From the NCBI GenBank assembly GCA_030426085.1, contig JAUHYW010000080.1, positions 1 to 46,024 of the forward strand: a stretch of DNA of 46,024 nucleotides. The letters are read 5' to 3'. Below, piece after piece: positions 16,816 to 25,246 of this stretch (the first letter of the stretch is position 1; the number at the start of each line of letters is the position of its first letter). The notes under the pieces were generated by a model. That model saw only the letters and a program-made list of their open reading frames with translations. It was not told the origin of the DNA and searched no databases. This DNA is from a bacterium (lineage in GTDB: Bacteria > Myxococcota_A > Bradymonadia > UBA7976 > UBA1532). The translations under genes and the position numbers were made by a program.

Positions 16816-16967
16816 CCGCCCTCGGCGCGGCGCATGGGGTTGTGGCACGCCGAGCAGGGCGGCGCGCCGAGGTCGGGGTCGGGCGGGGGCGGCTTGTGCC
16901 CCGGCCAGGTCATGCCCATGAACTCGAGGAACTGCCACCACAACCCGGGGCCGCGGGATTCGGACAT
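16764..16967 (-). CDS. Small zinc-ribbon-like protein
   Basis: 67 residues starting MSESRGPGLWWQFLEFMGM. The C-terminal part has CSAC and CPHH separated by 12 residues, a plausible Zn-binding knuckle. The ATG lies 4 nt downstream of the coiled-coil gene's stop, and the 3' end overlaps the start of kamA, as expected inside an operon. Function unknown; a short adaptor with an aromatic N-terminus and zinc knuckle is all that can be seen. Confidence 0.6.
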   Translation of the reverse strand: MSESRGPGLWWQFLEFMGMTWPGHKPPPPDPDLGAPPCSACHNPMRRAEGGWRCPHHPDAPPASTDP

Positions 16968-16971
16968 CGGG

Positions 16972-17571
16972 TCACTCGTCGTCGGCGCCGTTCTCGTCGG
17001 CGCCGTCCTCACCCGCGCCGTCCGCGGCCGCCTCGGCTTCGGCGGCCTCTTCGGCCTTCTGCGCGGCGAGCTTCGCCTCGAGCTTCTCGGCCTCGGCCAC
17101 CAGCTCGTCGGCGAGCTTGTCGAGCTTCTCGAGCCGCTTGATGAAGGTGCCCCGCAGCTTGGCGACGGCCTTGGCCTGGGCCTTCTTGGCCTTCTCGTCG
17201 CCCTTCTCGTGGGCGGTGCGGAAGGCGTCGAGCGCGGCGTTGTGGGCCTCGATGTAGCCCTCGATGCCCTCGAGCATGCCCATGTTGAGGGTGTTGAGCC
17301 CCTCGTCGAGGTCGGGGAACTTCGAGACCTGGCGCTGGATGGTGTTGATCTTCTGCTCGACCCGGCCGCGGATGTCGGCGACCTGCTCGAGCAGCTTCTC
17401 GTCGGGGTCGACGAGCACCGGCTTCTCGGCGGGGGTCTTCTCGAGCAGCCCGGTCTCGCCGAGCAGGGCCGCCTCGGCTTCGAGGTCGGCGCCCTCGAGG
17501 TCCTGGGCGTGGGCGGCGCCGGCGAGCAGCAGGCTCAAGCCGGCGGCGGTCAGCAGAGTGCGTGGGCTCAT
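16972..17571 (-). CDS. Secreted alpha-helical/coiled-coil protein
   Basis: 199 residues with a Sec signal peptide (LLTAAGLSLLLAGAAHA, cleavage after AHA). The mature part is almost entirely charged amphipathic helix, with heptad-like stretches (KLLEQVADIRGRVEQKINTI, then RLEKLDKLADELVAEAEKLE) and a low-complexity acidic tail rich in Gly, Ala, Asp and Glu. A GGAGGA ribosome site precedes the ATG. It heads an operon with the zinc-ribbon protein and kamA. No family recognised; a periplasmic structural or chaperone-like role would be a guess. Confidence 0.75.
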   Translation of the reverse strand: MSPRTLLTAAGLSLLLAGAAHAQDLEGADLEAEAALLGETGLLEKTPAEKPVLVDPDEKLLEQVADIRGRVEQKINTIQRQVSKFPDLDEGLNTLNMGMLEGIEGYIEAHNAALDAFRTAHEKGDEKAKKAQAKAVAKLRGTFIKRLEKLDKLADELVAEAEKLEAKLAAQKAEEAAEAEAAADGAGEDGADENGADDE

Positions 17572-17601
17572 GGGTCGATTCCTCCGAGGGCGATGGCCGG
17601 T

Positions 17602-17630
17602 ATGATGGTCCGGCGGGCCCGCCGACGCAA
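17602..17630 (-). promoter_or_regulatory. Candidate promoter with palindromic spacer
   Basis: On the minus strand TTGCGT (17630-17625) and CATCAT (17607-17602) are 17 bp apart. The spacer contains the perfect palindrome CGGCGGGCCCGCCG (17611-17624), so a regulator may bind between the hexamers. It would drive the coiled-coil / zinc-ribbon / kamA operon. Confidence 0.4.
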
Positions 17631-17641
17631 CCGCCCCTGGT

Positions 17642-18379
17642 TCATTCGTATGCCCGCCCGGCGCCCGCCCCGGCGCCGCCTGCGCGGCGGGCCAGGGCCC
17701 GGGCGGCGAGCCGGTCGCTGGTATTGGCGATGACCCAGTGGCCGAGCACGGCGGCCCAGATCGAGCCGCTCCACAGGGTCACCGCGGCGAAGACGACGCC
17801 CATCGGCAGGGTGCCGGCGGTCTCCCGGCCGGGCTTGTGCAGGTGGGCCAGCACGTAGATCAGGGTCGTCAGGGCGATCGCGCTCCACGGGTCGAGGCGG
17901 GCGGCGAGCCCGAAGAGCAGCAGCCCCCGGAAGAACAGCTCGTAGGCCACGAGGTAGGCGCCCCACGTCAGCGCGTTGAGCGCGACGCGCCCGGCGGGCC
18001 AGCGGGCGCTGCGGATGGGCGGGTAGTGCTCGGTGAAGTCCGGGCGGCGGGCGGCGAGCGCGACGGCGGGCAGCGCCAGGGCCAGGATGATCAGGGCGCC
18101 GACGCCGGTGGCCGCCGGATCGGGCAGGGTCAGGCCGACCGTCTCGGGCCCGGTCGGGCGCAGCAGCAGCATCGCCAGCGAGGGCACCAGCCCCAGCCAC
18201 AGCGCGCCGAGGGTGCGCGAGAGGTAGACCGCCCGGGCGCCGCCCTCGTCGTCGGGGCCGACGAAGCGGGCCAGCCGGGCGGGCGAGCAGCGGTAGTGGA
18301 AGGCGATGAAGCCGGCGGCCATCACCAGCAGCAGCGCGGCGAACGGGGCGTCCGCCGGGGGCCAGGGCAGCGGGCTCAT
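17642..18379 (-). CDS. CPBP-family intramembrane metalloprotease-like protein
   Basis: 245 residues with about seven hydrophobic segments. Motifs of the CPBP (CAAX protease and bacteriocin-processing) family are YELFFRG, then HLHKPGRETAGTLPMG and GHWVIANTSDR, supplying the Glu and His residues expected at the active site. The first motif has a single Glu (YEL instead of the classical EE), as in some subfamilies. The ATG at 18379 is one base downstream of the epimerase stop, with GGAG upstream. Substrate unknown. Confidence 0.78.
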   Translation of the reverse strand: MSPLPWPPADAPFAALLLVMAAGFIAFHYRCSPARLARFVGPDDEGGARAVYLSRTLGALWLGLVPSLAMLLLRPTGPETVGLTLPDPAATGVGALIILALALPAVALAARRPDFTEHYPPIRSARWPAGRVALNALTWGAYLVAYELFFRGLLLFGLAARLDPWSAIALTTLIYVLAHLHKPGRETAGTLPMGVVFAAVTLWSGSIWAAVLGHWVIANTSDRLAARALARRAGGAGAGAGRAYE

Positions 18380-18380
18380 C

Positions 18381-19385
18381 TCACGGCTCCGCGGGGGCCG
18401 GGGGCAGCCAGCCGGCGGCGCGGTAGCCGGCGACGGTCTCGGCCAGCCGGGTATCGAGCGGCGCTGCCGGGCGCCAGCCGAGCGCGGTGACGGCGTCGGT
18501 CGTGCACCACCAGTCGCCGCCGATGGCCTCGCGGTACTTGTCCCGGTTGAGCACCGTCGGGCGGTCGCGCAGCCGCCCGACCAGCTCGCCGAGGGCGGCG
18601 GCGACGCCGGTGATCGGGGCGGGCAGCGTCACCACCCGCACCGTCCGGCCCGCGGCGTCGCCGATGCGCCGCCCCAGCTCGGCGTAGGTCGGGGACTCGG
18701 CGCAGGCGACCTGATAGACCCCCGCCCCGCAGCCGCCGTCGGCGCCGGGCGGCACCGGGTCGCCCCGCTCGGCGATCGCGATCAGGGCCTCGGCCAGATC
18801 GGCGGCGTGCACCAGCCCGATGCGGGCCGGGCGGCGGGTCGGCGCGACGTGCCACCCCCGGGCGGCGCCCCGGAAGAGCGGCAGGGCCCCCCGATCGCCG
18901 GCGCCGAAGACCATCGGCGGGCGCACGATCGCGACCCGGCCGCCCGCGGCGACGGCCGCCTGCTCAGCGGCCCGCTTGACCCGCCCATAGCGCGAGACCG
19001 GCGTCGGTGGATCGGTCGGGCGGCGGGGGCGCTCGCCGGTGATCGGGCCGGCGGCGGCCAGAGAGCTGACGAGCACGAGGCGGGCCCCGGCGTCGGCCGC
19101 GGCCCGGGCGACGTGGGCGGTGCCGTCGACGTTGACCGTGCGGAACTCGGCCTTCCACGGGACCTTGAGCAGGCTGGCGAGGTGGTAGATCACGTCGACC
19201 CCGCGGGCGGCGGCGGCGAGCGTCTCGGGGCGGCCGATGTCCCCCACCCGCGGCTCGGCCTCCAGCCCGGCGGTGTCGGAGGTGGGGCGCACGAGCGCCC
19301 GCACGGCGACGCCCCGGGCGGCGAGGGCCCGCACCAGGTAGCGCCCGATGAACCCGGTGGCGCCGGTGACCAGCGCCCGGCTCAC
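18381..19385 (-). CDS. NAD-dependent epimerase/dehydratase (extended SDR)
   Basis: 334-residue extended short-chain dehydrogenase. The N-terminal Rossmann loop TGATGFIG, the DVIYHLAS strand, LVLVSSLAAAGP and the catalytic YGRVKRAAE (YxxxK) are all present, so it should bind NAD(P) and act on a nucleotide sugar, sterol-like or flavonoid-like substrate. The GTG start at 19385 overlaps the kinase stop (GTGA), implying coupled translation. The C-terminal region (EAIGGDWWCTTDAVTALGW) is typical of the family. Confidence 0.82.
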   Translation of the reverse strand: MSRALVTGATGFIGRYLVRALAARGVAVRALVRPTSDTAGLEAEPRVGDIGRPETLAAAARGVDVIYHLASLLKVPWKAEFRTVNVDGTAHVARAAADAGARLVLVSSLAAAGPITGERPRRPTDPPTPVSRYGRVKRAAEQAAVAAGGRVAIVRPPMVFGAGDRGALPLFRGAARGWHVAPTRRPARIGLVHAADLAEALIAIAERGDPVPPGADGGCGAGVYQVACAESPTYAELGRRIGDAAGRTVRVVTLPAPITGVAAALGELVGRLRDRPTVLNRDKYREAIGGDWWCTTDAVTALGWRPAAPLDTRLAETVAGYRAAGWLPPAPAEP

Positions 19386-22300
19386 GACTCGGCCCTCACG
19401 TCCACCGTCTCGACGTAGTCCGCCAGCTCGGCGCAGACGGCCCGCACCCGCTCGACGTCGCCCCCGCGGGCGGCCTGCTCGATGCGCTGGCCCAGCGCCG
19501 AGACCGCGCTCATGCCGTAGGCCCGGCCGGTGCCCTTCATGCTGTGCCCCAGGCGGGCGACGGTCGTCAGGTCGCCGGCGTCGAGCGAGGCGTCGATGGT
19601 CTCGAGGTCGTTGCGCCGGTCCTGAAGGAAGGGCGGGATCAGGTCGAGCAGATCGGGGGCGACGTGGGCCAACGGCCGCTGGGGCAGCTCGCCGGGCAGG
19701 GGGGGCAGCGGGGCCGAGGGCTCGGTGGTCGGGGCCTCCTCCGGCGCGGCGAGCAACCCCGGACCGGAGGTGCTGCGCGGGCCCACCCGCCGCGCGCCGC
19801 CCCGCCGGCCGGCATCGATGGCCGACAGCAGCGCCGACCGGTCGACCGGCTTGGTCACGTAGCCGTCGCAGCCGGCGTCGACCGCCCGCTGGCGGGCCTC
19901 GGCGTCGATGCGGCCGGTCACCATGATGATCGTCACCGCCGGGCCGATCATGTCCCGCATCCACCCGGCCAGGTCGAAGCCGCTCTCGTCGGGCAGGGTC
20001 GCGTCGACCAGGACCACCGTCGGCGGGGTGCGGTCGACGACGGCCCGGGCGCTGGCCCCGTCCTCGGCGATCCGCAGCCGCATCGGCACCGAGCGGCGCA
20101 GGTGGCGCACCAGCAGGCGCCGGCTGTCGGCGGCGTCGTCGACGATCAGCGCGATCGGATCGCTGCTCGCGAAGCGCTCGACCGCCTCTTGCAGCGAGCT
20201 GCCCGACACCGGCTTGGGCACGAAGCCGTCGAAGCCCACCTCGAAGCACCGCCGGCGCACGTCGGCGGTGGCGTGGGCCGTGACCGCCACGATCGGCGTC
20301 GGCCGGATCCCGAGGCGGGCCTCGTCCGATCGGATCCGCTCGACCGCCGCGAAGCCGTCGACCTCGGGCATGTGCAGGTCCATCAAGATGATGTCGTAGG
20401 CCACCTCGCGGGCCGCCTCGATCGCGAGCCCCCCGTGCTCGGCGGTGTCGACCTGGTGCCCCCGGCTCTCGAGGCGTCGGCGGGCGACCGCCCGGTTGTC
20501 GGGGTGATCCTCGACGAGCAGCACCGCGCAGTGCCCCACCGGGGGCAGCGGGTGCAGGCTCGGGGACCGCTGGAAGCCCCGGTCGAGCCCGACGGCGGCG
20601 ATGATGGCGTCGATCAGGGCGTCCCGCCGCAGCGGCAGGGTGAGCCGCTGGCCAGCGGTGTGGGGCCGCCCCAGCTCGGCCACCGGGGCCAGGCGGACGA
20701 CCGGGACCACGCTGTTCGGCACCGGCACCCGGCTGAGCACGACGTCGGCCTCGGCGGCCAGCGCGGCGGCCGGCGAGGCGACCACGGTGACCCGCGCTCC
20801 GTAGGCCTCCAGCATGCGGGGGATCAGCTCGGCGTGGCTGTTGCCGGGGTGCACCAGCACCGCCCGCACGTCGTCGAGGGTCCAGGGCACCGGGCCGTCG
20901 TCGACGGTGTCGACCGCGACGTCGAACGGCAGCTCGACCCGGAAGCGGCTGCCCCGGCCGACCTCGCTCCACAGCTCGATGCGCCCGCCCATGTGCTCGA
21001 CGAGGAACCGGGTGATCGACAGCCCCAGGCCGGTGCCCCCGCCGCCCACGTCGGCCGTCGCCGCCACCCGGTGGAAGCGCTCGAAGATGCGCTCGTGCTC
21101 CCCCGGCGGGATGCCGTATCCGGTGTCGACCACGTCGATCCGCACCCGCTGTCGCTCGCTGTCGGGCGCGCAGGACACCTCGATGACCACCTCGCCCTCT
21201 TCGGTGTACTTCACCGCGTTCGAGGCCAGGTTGGTCAGCACCTGCCGCACCCGGTGCACGTCGCCGACGAGCGGGGACGGCAGCCGGGGCTGCACCGCGG
21301 CGACCACCGCGATGCCCTTGGGCTCGGCCCGCACCGCCGCCGTCTCGGCGACGTCCTCCACCAGCCGCCGCAGGTCGAACGGCGCGTGGTCCAGCTCGAT
21401 GCGCCCGGCGTCGATGCGGCTGAAGTCGAGGATGTCGCTGATCAGGTTGAGCAGCGTCTCGGAGTTGCTGCGGGCCGCCCGCAGCAACGACTTCTGGTCG
21501 GCGTCGACCGCGGCGTCGAGGGCCAGCTCGCACAGCCCGAGCACGGCGTTGAGCGGGGTCCGGATCTCGTGGCTCATGCTCGCGAGGAAGTCGCCCTTGG
21601 CCCGATCGGCGTGCTCGGCGGCCTCCTTGGCCCGCTGGAGCGCCTGCTCGGCCTCCAGGCGTCGCAGCTCGGCCCGCCGGGCCTCGAGGATGTTGCCGAA
21701 GGCCTGGAGCAGCGGCTGGAGAAAGGTCACGATCGCCCGGTCGTAGCCGTCGGGGCGCCCGGCGAGGCCGATGACTCCGATGAGCCGGCCCCCCGCGGTG
21801 CACGGCAGCCCGAGGAAGTGACCCGGCTCGACCGGGCCGAGCGGCGTCGCCTCGAGCGGCGGGCCGGCGCGCTCGGGATCGGCGAAGACCGGGTGCCCGG
21901 TCTCGAGGACCCGGGCGGTGAGCGGATCGAGATCGGCGACCGGCAGCACCCGCGGCGGCCGTGAGCCATCGGGCGGCCGCTGCACCGCCATGAGCATCAG
22001 GCCCGGGGGGTCGGTGGGCGCCCGCTCCAGCTCACCGAGGAAGCCGGCGGGGCTGTCGGTGAGCGACAGCAGCGCCTCGAGCAGCTCGCCGTAGATGTCG
22101 GCCGACTGCCCCTCGCCGATGAAGCGGGACTGCACCCGGGCCAGGGCGTCGAGCAGGTGGTTCTGCTTCTGCACCGCCCGGCTCTGGGAGCGCACGGCGG
22201 TCAGATCGCGCAGGAAGCACGCCGCGCCGCTCACCCGCCCGTCGTGCACGATCGGGCGCATCGACAGCGCCATCGGCCCCGCGCGGTGCAGCACCGGCTT

Positions 22301-22876
22301 GTCGAGCTCGGTCCGGACCTGCTCCCCGGCCAGCGCCCGGTCGTAGAACTCCTGCCACACCCCCGCCAGGAACGGCGTGCGGGCGTAGTCGATGACGCAC
22401 GCCCCCACCCGGGGCCCGCGGCCCATGGACTTCACGAAGGCCTCGGCGAAGCTTCGGTTGAAGGCGGTCAGGCGGTAGTCGGTGTCGACCGACCACACGT
22501 TGTCGTCGTGCACGTCGAGCACCGCCCGCAGGCGCGCCTCGCGCTCGCGCAGCGCCACGGCCGCGTCGTCCAGCCCGTCGAGCGCGTCGATCGCGACGGC
22601 CGCCCCGTCGCCCGGCCCCTCGGCGTGGAGCGGCGTGAAGCGGAAGCAGCGGGGCGGGCCTCCGCCCGGCGGGGCCACCTCGACGACGACCTGTCGGGTG
22701 AGCCGCCCCGTCTCCAGCGCCGCAGCCAGCTCGGCGGGCAACGCCGCCCGCCACGCCTCGAAGGACGGCCAGCCCTCGAACACCCCGCTCGAGCCATAGC
22801 GGCGCACGCCCGCCGACGACACCGATACGAATGCGGATGCACGGGTCTCTCCGGCCCGGTCTTCCGCGCGCGACAT
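19382..22876 (-). CDS. Hybrid sensor histidine kinase: PAS-GAF-HisKA-HATPase-(degenerate REC)-REC-REC-HPt
   Basis: 1164 residues without obvious membrane segments, so probably a cytoplasmic sensor. A PAS domain (about 110-230) and a GAF-like domain (about 255-405) sense the signal. HisKA has SHEIRTPLNA with phospho-His H436; HATPase has TNLASNAVKY, DTGYGIPP and GGTGLGLS. A degenerate receiver (about 675-770) lacks a clear phospho-Asp. Two intact receivers follow, with D833 (LMDLHMP) and D958 (LVDATLP), then an HPt domain with H1111 (GHSMKGTG). The phosphorelay can therefore be completed within one chain. It is first in an operon with the epimerase and CPBP protein. Confidence 0.9.
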   Translation of the reverse strand: MSRAEDRAGETRASAFVSVSSAGVRRYGSSGVFEGWPSFEAWRAALPAELAAALETGRLTRQVVVEVAPPGGGPPRCFRFTPLHAEGPGDGAAVAIDALDGLDDAAVALREREARLRAVLDVHDDNVWSVDTDYRLTAFNRSFAEAFVKSMGRGPRVGACVIDYARTPFLAGVWQEFYDRALAGEQVRTELDKPVLHRAGPMALSMRPIVHDGRVSGAACFLRDLTAVRSQSRAVQKQNHLLDALARVQSRFIGEGQSADIYGELLEALLSLTDSPAGFLGELERAPTDPPGLMLMAVQRPPDGSRPPRVLPVADLDPLTARVLETGHPVFADPERAGPPLEATPLGPVEPGHFLGLPCTAGGRLIGVIGLAGRPDGYDRAIVTFLQPLLQAFGNILEARRAELRRLEAEQALQRAKEAAEHADRAKGDFLASMSHEIRTPLNAVLGLCELALDAAVDADQKSLLRAARSNSETLLNLISDILDFSRIDAGRIELDHAPFDLRRLVEDVAETAAVRAEPKGIAVVAAVQPRLPSPLVGDVHRVRQVLTNLASNAVKYTEEGEVVIEVSCAPDSERQRVRIDVVDTGYGIPPGEHERIFERFHRVAATADVGGGGTGLGLSITRFLVEHMGGRIELWSEVGRGSRFRVELPFDVAVDTVDDGPVPWTLDDVRAVLVHPGNSHAELIPRMLEAYGARVTVVASPAAALAAEADVVLSRVPVPNSVVPVVRLAPVAELGRPHTAGQRLTLPLRRDALIDAIIAAVGLDRGFQRSPSLHPLPPVGHCAVLLVEDHPDNRAVARRRLESRGHQVDTAEHGGLAIEAAREVAYDIILMDLHMPEVDGFAAVERIRSDEARLGIRPTPIVAVTAHATADVRRRCFEVGFDGFVPKPVSGSSLQEAVERFASSDPIALIVDDAADSRRLLVRHLRRSVPMRLRIAEDGASARAVVDRTPPTVVLVDATLPDESGFDLAGWMRDMIGPAVTIIMVTGRIDAEARQRAVDAGCDGYVTKPVDRSALLSAIDAGRRGGARRVGPRSTSGPGLLAAPEEAPTTEPSAPLPPLPGELPQRPLAHVAPDLLDLIPPFLQDRRNDLETIDASLDAGDLTTVARLGHSMKGTGRAYGMSAVSALGQRIEQAARGGDVERVRAVCAELADYVETVDVRAES

Positions 22877-22973
22877 ACACCTTCCCCGGATCCCGCCGTG
22901 TTTCGCCGACGAGCGCGTCGCCTGGACCGGACCCGCGCCGCTCCGCCCGGATCGATCGTTGGTCGACCCTCGA

Positions 22974-23002
22974 ACGATACTTGATCCGACGCCCCGACCG
23001 AA
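22974..23002 (-). promoter_or_regulatory. Candidate promoter of the hybrid-kinase operon
   Basis: On the minus strand TTCGGT (23002-22997) and TATCGT (22979-22974) are separated by 17 bp, about 97 nt upstream of the kinase ATG. Two 8-bp palindromes, GATCGATC and GGTCGACC, lie in the leader just downstream. Confidence 0.35.
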
Positions 23003-23018
23003 TCGCCTTCGCGGTGCG

Positions 23019-25067
23019 TCAGCCGGGCACCCGCTCCAGCGCGGCCGCGACCGCCTCCCCCAGCCGGCGGTTCAGCGCGCGGCGACCGCTCAGACCCAGC
23101 GCCCCGGCGGCGTCGGTCGGCGGCCGCCGCTGGAGGACCCGGGCGACCAGCGCCCGACGGTGCGCGTCGGCGGTGCGCGGATCGGCCACCGCCCACGGCG
23201 CCAGCCGCCACATCAGATCGATCACCGCCCCGTAGACCCGGCGCCCGGCGGCGAAGAGCGCCAGCTCGTCCCGCTCGCCGGGGTCGAAGCGCGGGGGCGG
23301 CGCCGGCGCGCCCCCGAAGAGCGGCGCGGCCATCGCCGGATCCAGATCGCGCAGCGGCTCGGCCAGCGCGTGGGCGAACTGAGCGGCGAAGCGGCGGCGG
23401 GCGGCCTCGACCAGCCGGGCGCCCGCCGGCGACAGGGACCGCAGCACCACCGCCGAGTGCAGGCCGCTGCTGCGCCCCCGGGTGAGCCCGACCCGGGCCA
23501 CCGCGAAGCCGGCCCGATCCCAGAAGCGCAGGAGTCGGGCGGTCGCCCCGAAGGCCGAGCCCAGGTAGTCGACGCCCGGGGAGCGCTCGGCGACCGCGGT
23601 CAGCAGCCGGGAGCCGATGCCCCGACCCCAGGCGGCCGGATGCACCGCGATGCGCACCACCCGTCGGGCCGCGAGCCGGGGCGCCTCGGCCAGCCCCAGG
23701 TGGGCGGCCAGCGTCTCGGGCAGCATGTGCCCCGCCGGCCGCCGCCCGCCACGGTGGATCGCCGCGCTCAGCTCCGGATCCAGCCGGCCTTCGTCGGTGA
23801 TCAGCGCCGCCGCCAGCGGCGCCCCGGACCGGTCGCACGCGGCCCACACCGTGACCCGGGGCCCGTCGAGCAGGCGCTCCAGATCAGCCGGGCTGGTGCG
23901 GTAGTGGGCGCTGACGAGCAACCCGAAGAGCGCCCGCAGTCGGGGCTCGTCGGCGGCGAGGGCGTCCCGGTCGAGCGGGCCGTAGCGCAGCGTATCGGGG
24001 TCGGCGGCCGCGGCGACCGCGTCGTCCACCGGCCGGGCGTCGAGCAGCAGCGCCCGGAACACCGCCGCCTCGACCGGATCGCCCGCCCCGTAGCGGATGG
24101 GCGCGTCGAGCCGCAGCCGGCGCCACTGCGGCCGCACCCGGTCGAGCAGCCCGGTGAACCGCACCGCGAAGCCCCGCCCGGTGCCCTCGTAGCCGTGCAC
24201 CGTCGTCGAGAATACGACCCGGGGGTGGCCCGCGAGCACCTGCCCCAGCAGCGCCACCGGCAGGGCCGCCGCCTCGTCGACCAGGATCAGGCCCGCCTCG
24301 GGCAGCCCGGTCACCGCCAGCTCGGCCGGCGCGACGAAGCGCAGCCCGTCGATGGCTCCGGCGACGCGGCGGGCGTGCTCGAAGACCGGGGCCACCGCCG
24401 CCGCCGACGGCGCGATCAGGGCGATCCCCCGCCCGCCGAGCGCCCCGTCGCGCAGCAGCCGCCCGGCGGCGATGCCCAGCGCGGCCGACTTGCCCCGCCC
24501 CCGATCGGCCACCAGCACCACCGGGCGCTTGCGGCGGCCGGTGGCCACCTCGAGCACCGCCCGGACGGCGGCGGCCTGATCGGCGGTGAGGCAGGCCGGG
24601 TCGTCGGGGGGCGGGCTCGGCGGGCCGGCGGTCGAAGGCGGCGAGGGGTCACCCGCGTCGCCGGTCGCGGCGAAGCCGGCTGCGCCGTCGAAGACCCGGG
24701 CCAGCCGCGCGGGAAAGCGGCCGTCGCCCCAGCCACGGGGGACCCGCAGGATCAGGACGCCCCCGCCGATCACCGCGCCGGCGACCGCGCCCAGCGCGTC
24801 GGGCCAGGCGCCGTCGGTCAGGTCGAGGACCGCGATGTCGCATTGCTGCCCCAGGACCGATCGCGGATCGGCCGGCGAGGCCGACCGCGCGAGGCCGGCC
24901 GGCGGATCCGAACCGACCCACAGCGGGTCATCGCCCGCCGCCCGCAGCGCCTCGGCCAGCGCCGCGGCCGATCCGCCGGCGACGATCAGCCCCCGCCGAT
25001 GCCGCCCGGCCCCCGCCCGCAGCGCGCGGATGCGAGCCGCCAGCGCCCCGGCGTCGACCTCGCTCAC
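23019..25067 (-). CDS. tmcA: tRNA(Met) cytidine acetyltransferase TmcA
   Basis: 682-residue enzyme that makes N4-acetylcytidine at the wobble base of elongator tRNA-Met using acetyl-CoA and ATP. Diagnostic segments are the helicase Walker A in VADRGRGKSAALG, Walker B LILVDEAAALPVAL, FSTTVHGYEGTGRGF and the GNAT core RIAVHPAAWGRGIGSRLL, followed by LGSAFGATARLLRFWDRAGF. The GTG start at 25067 overlaps the stop of the tiny membrane gene (GTGA); an in-frame ATG further upstream at 25253 only adds a shadow of that gene. Its place at the end of a carboxylase operon is unusual but may reflect co-transcription only. Confidence 0.92.
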   Translation of the reverse strand: MSEVDAGALAARIRALRAGAGRHRRGLIVAGGSAAALAEALRAAGDDPLWVGSDPPAGLARSASPADPRSVLGQQCDIAVLDLTDGAWPDALGAVAGAVIGGGVLILRVPRGWGDGRFPARLARVFDGAAGFAATGDAGDPSPPSTAGPPSPPPDDPACLTADQAAAVRAVLEVATGRRKRPVVLVADRGRGKSAALGIAAGRLLRDGALGGRGIALIAPSAAAVAPVFEHARRVAGAIDGLRFVAPAELAVTGLPEAGLILVDEAAALPVALLGQVLAGHPRVVFSTTVHGYEGTGRGFAVRFTGLLDRVRPQWRRLRLDAPIRYGAGDPVEAAVFRALLLDARPVDDAVAAAADPDTLRYGPLDRDALAADEPRLRALFGLLVSAHYRTSPADLERLLDGPRVTVWAACDRSGAPLAAALITDEGRLDPELSAAIHRGGRRPAGHMLPETLAAHLGLAEAPRLAARRVVRIAVHPAAWGRGIGSRLLTAVAERSPGVDYLGSAFGATARLLRFWDRAGFAVARVGLTRGRSSGLHSAVVLRSLSPAGARLVEAARRRFAAQFAHALAEPLRDLDPAMAAPLFGGAPAPPPRFDPGERDELALFAAGRRVYGAVIDLMWRLAPWAVADPRTADAHRRALVARVLQRRPPTDAAGALGLSGRRALNRRLGEAVAAALERVPG

Positions 25068-25246
25068 CCGGGACCGCCCGACCCCCGGCGGCCGACGCGC
25101 ACGAAGAGCAGGCCCGCGCCGATCGCCAGCGCCAGCCAGCCGCCGATCAGCGCGAAGTCGAGCCCGGTGAGAGCCTCCTGCTGCGCCAGGTGCAGCCCCA
25201 GCGCGCCCGAGGCGACCCACAGCAGCACCAACCCGACCCACCTCAT
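25064..25246 (-). CDS. Small two-segment membrane protein
   Basis: 60 residues with two hydrophobic stretches (VGLVLLWVASGALGLHLA and LIGGWLALAIGAGLLFVRV) and a short basic tail. The ATG overlaps the biotin carboxylase stop (ATGA) and its stop overlaps the tmcA GTG, so it is well framed as a real operon member. No family recognised; function unknown. Confidence 0.7.
   Translation of the reverse strand: MRWVGLVLLWVASGALGLHLAQQEALTGLDFALIGGWLALAIGAGLLFVRVGRRGSGGPG

Noticed and set aside
19544-21964. 806-codon plus-strand frame opposite the hybrid kinase
   Set aside because: His/Arg/Gly/Val-rich shadow without domains; the minus strand encodes a full PAS-GAF-kinase-receiver-HPt protein.
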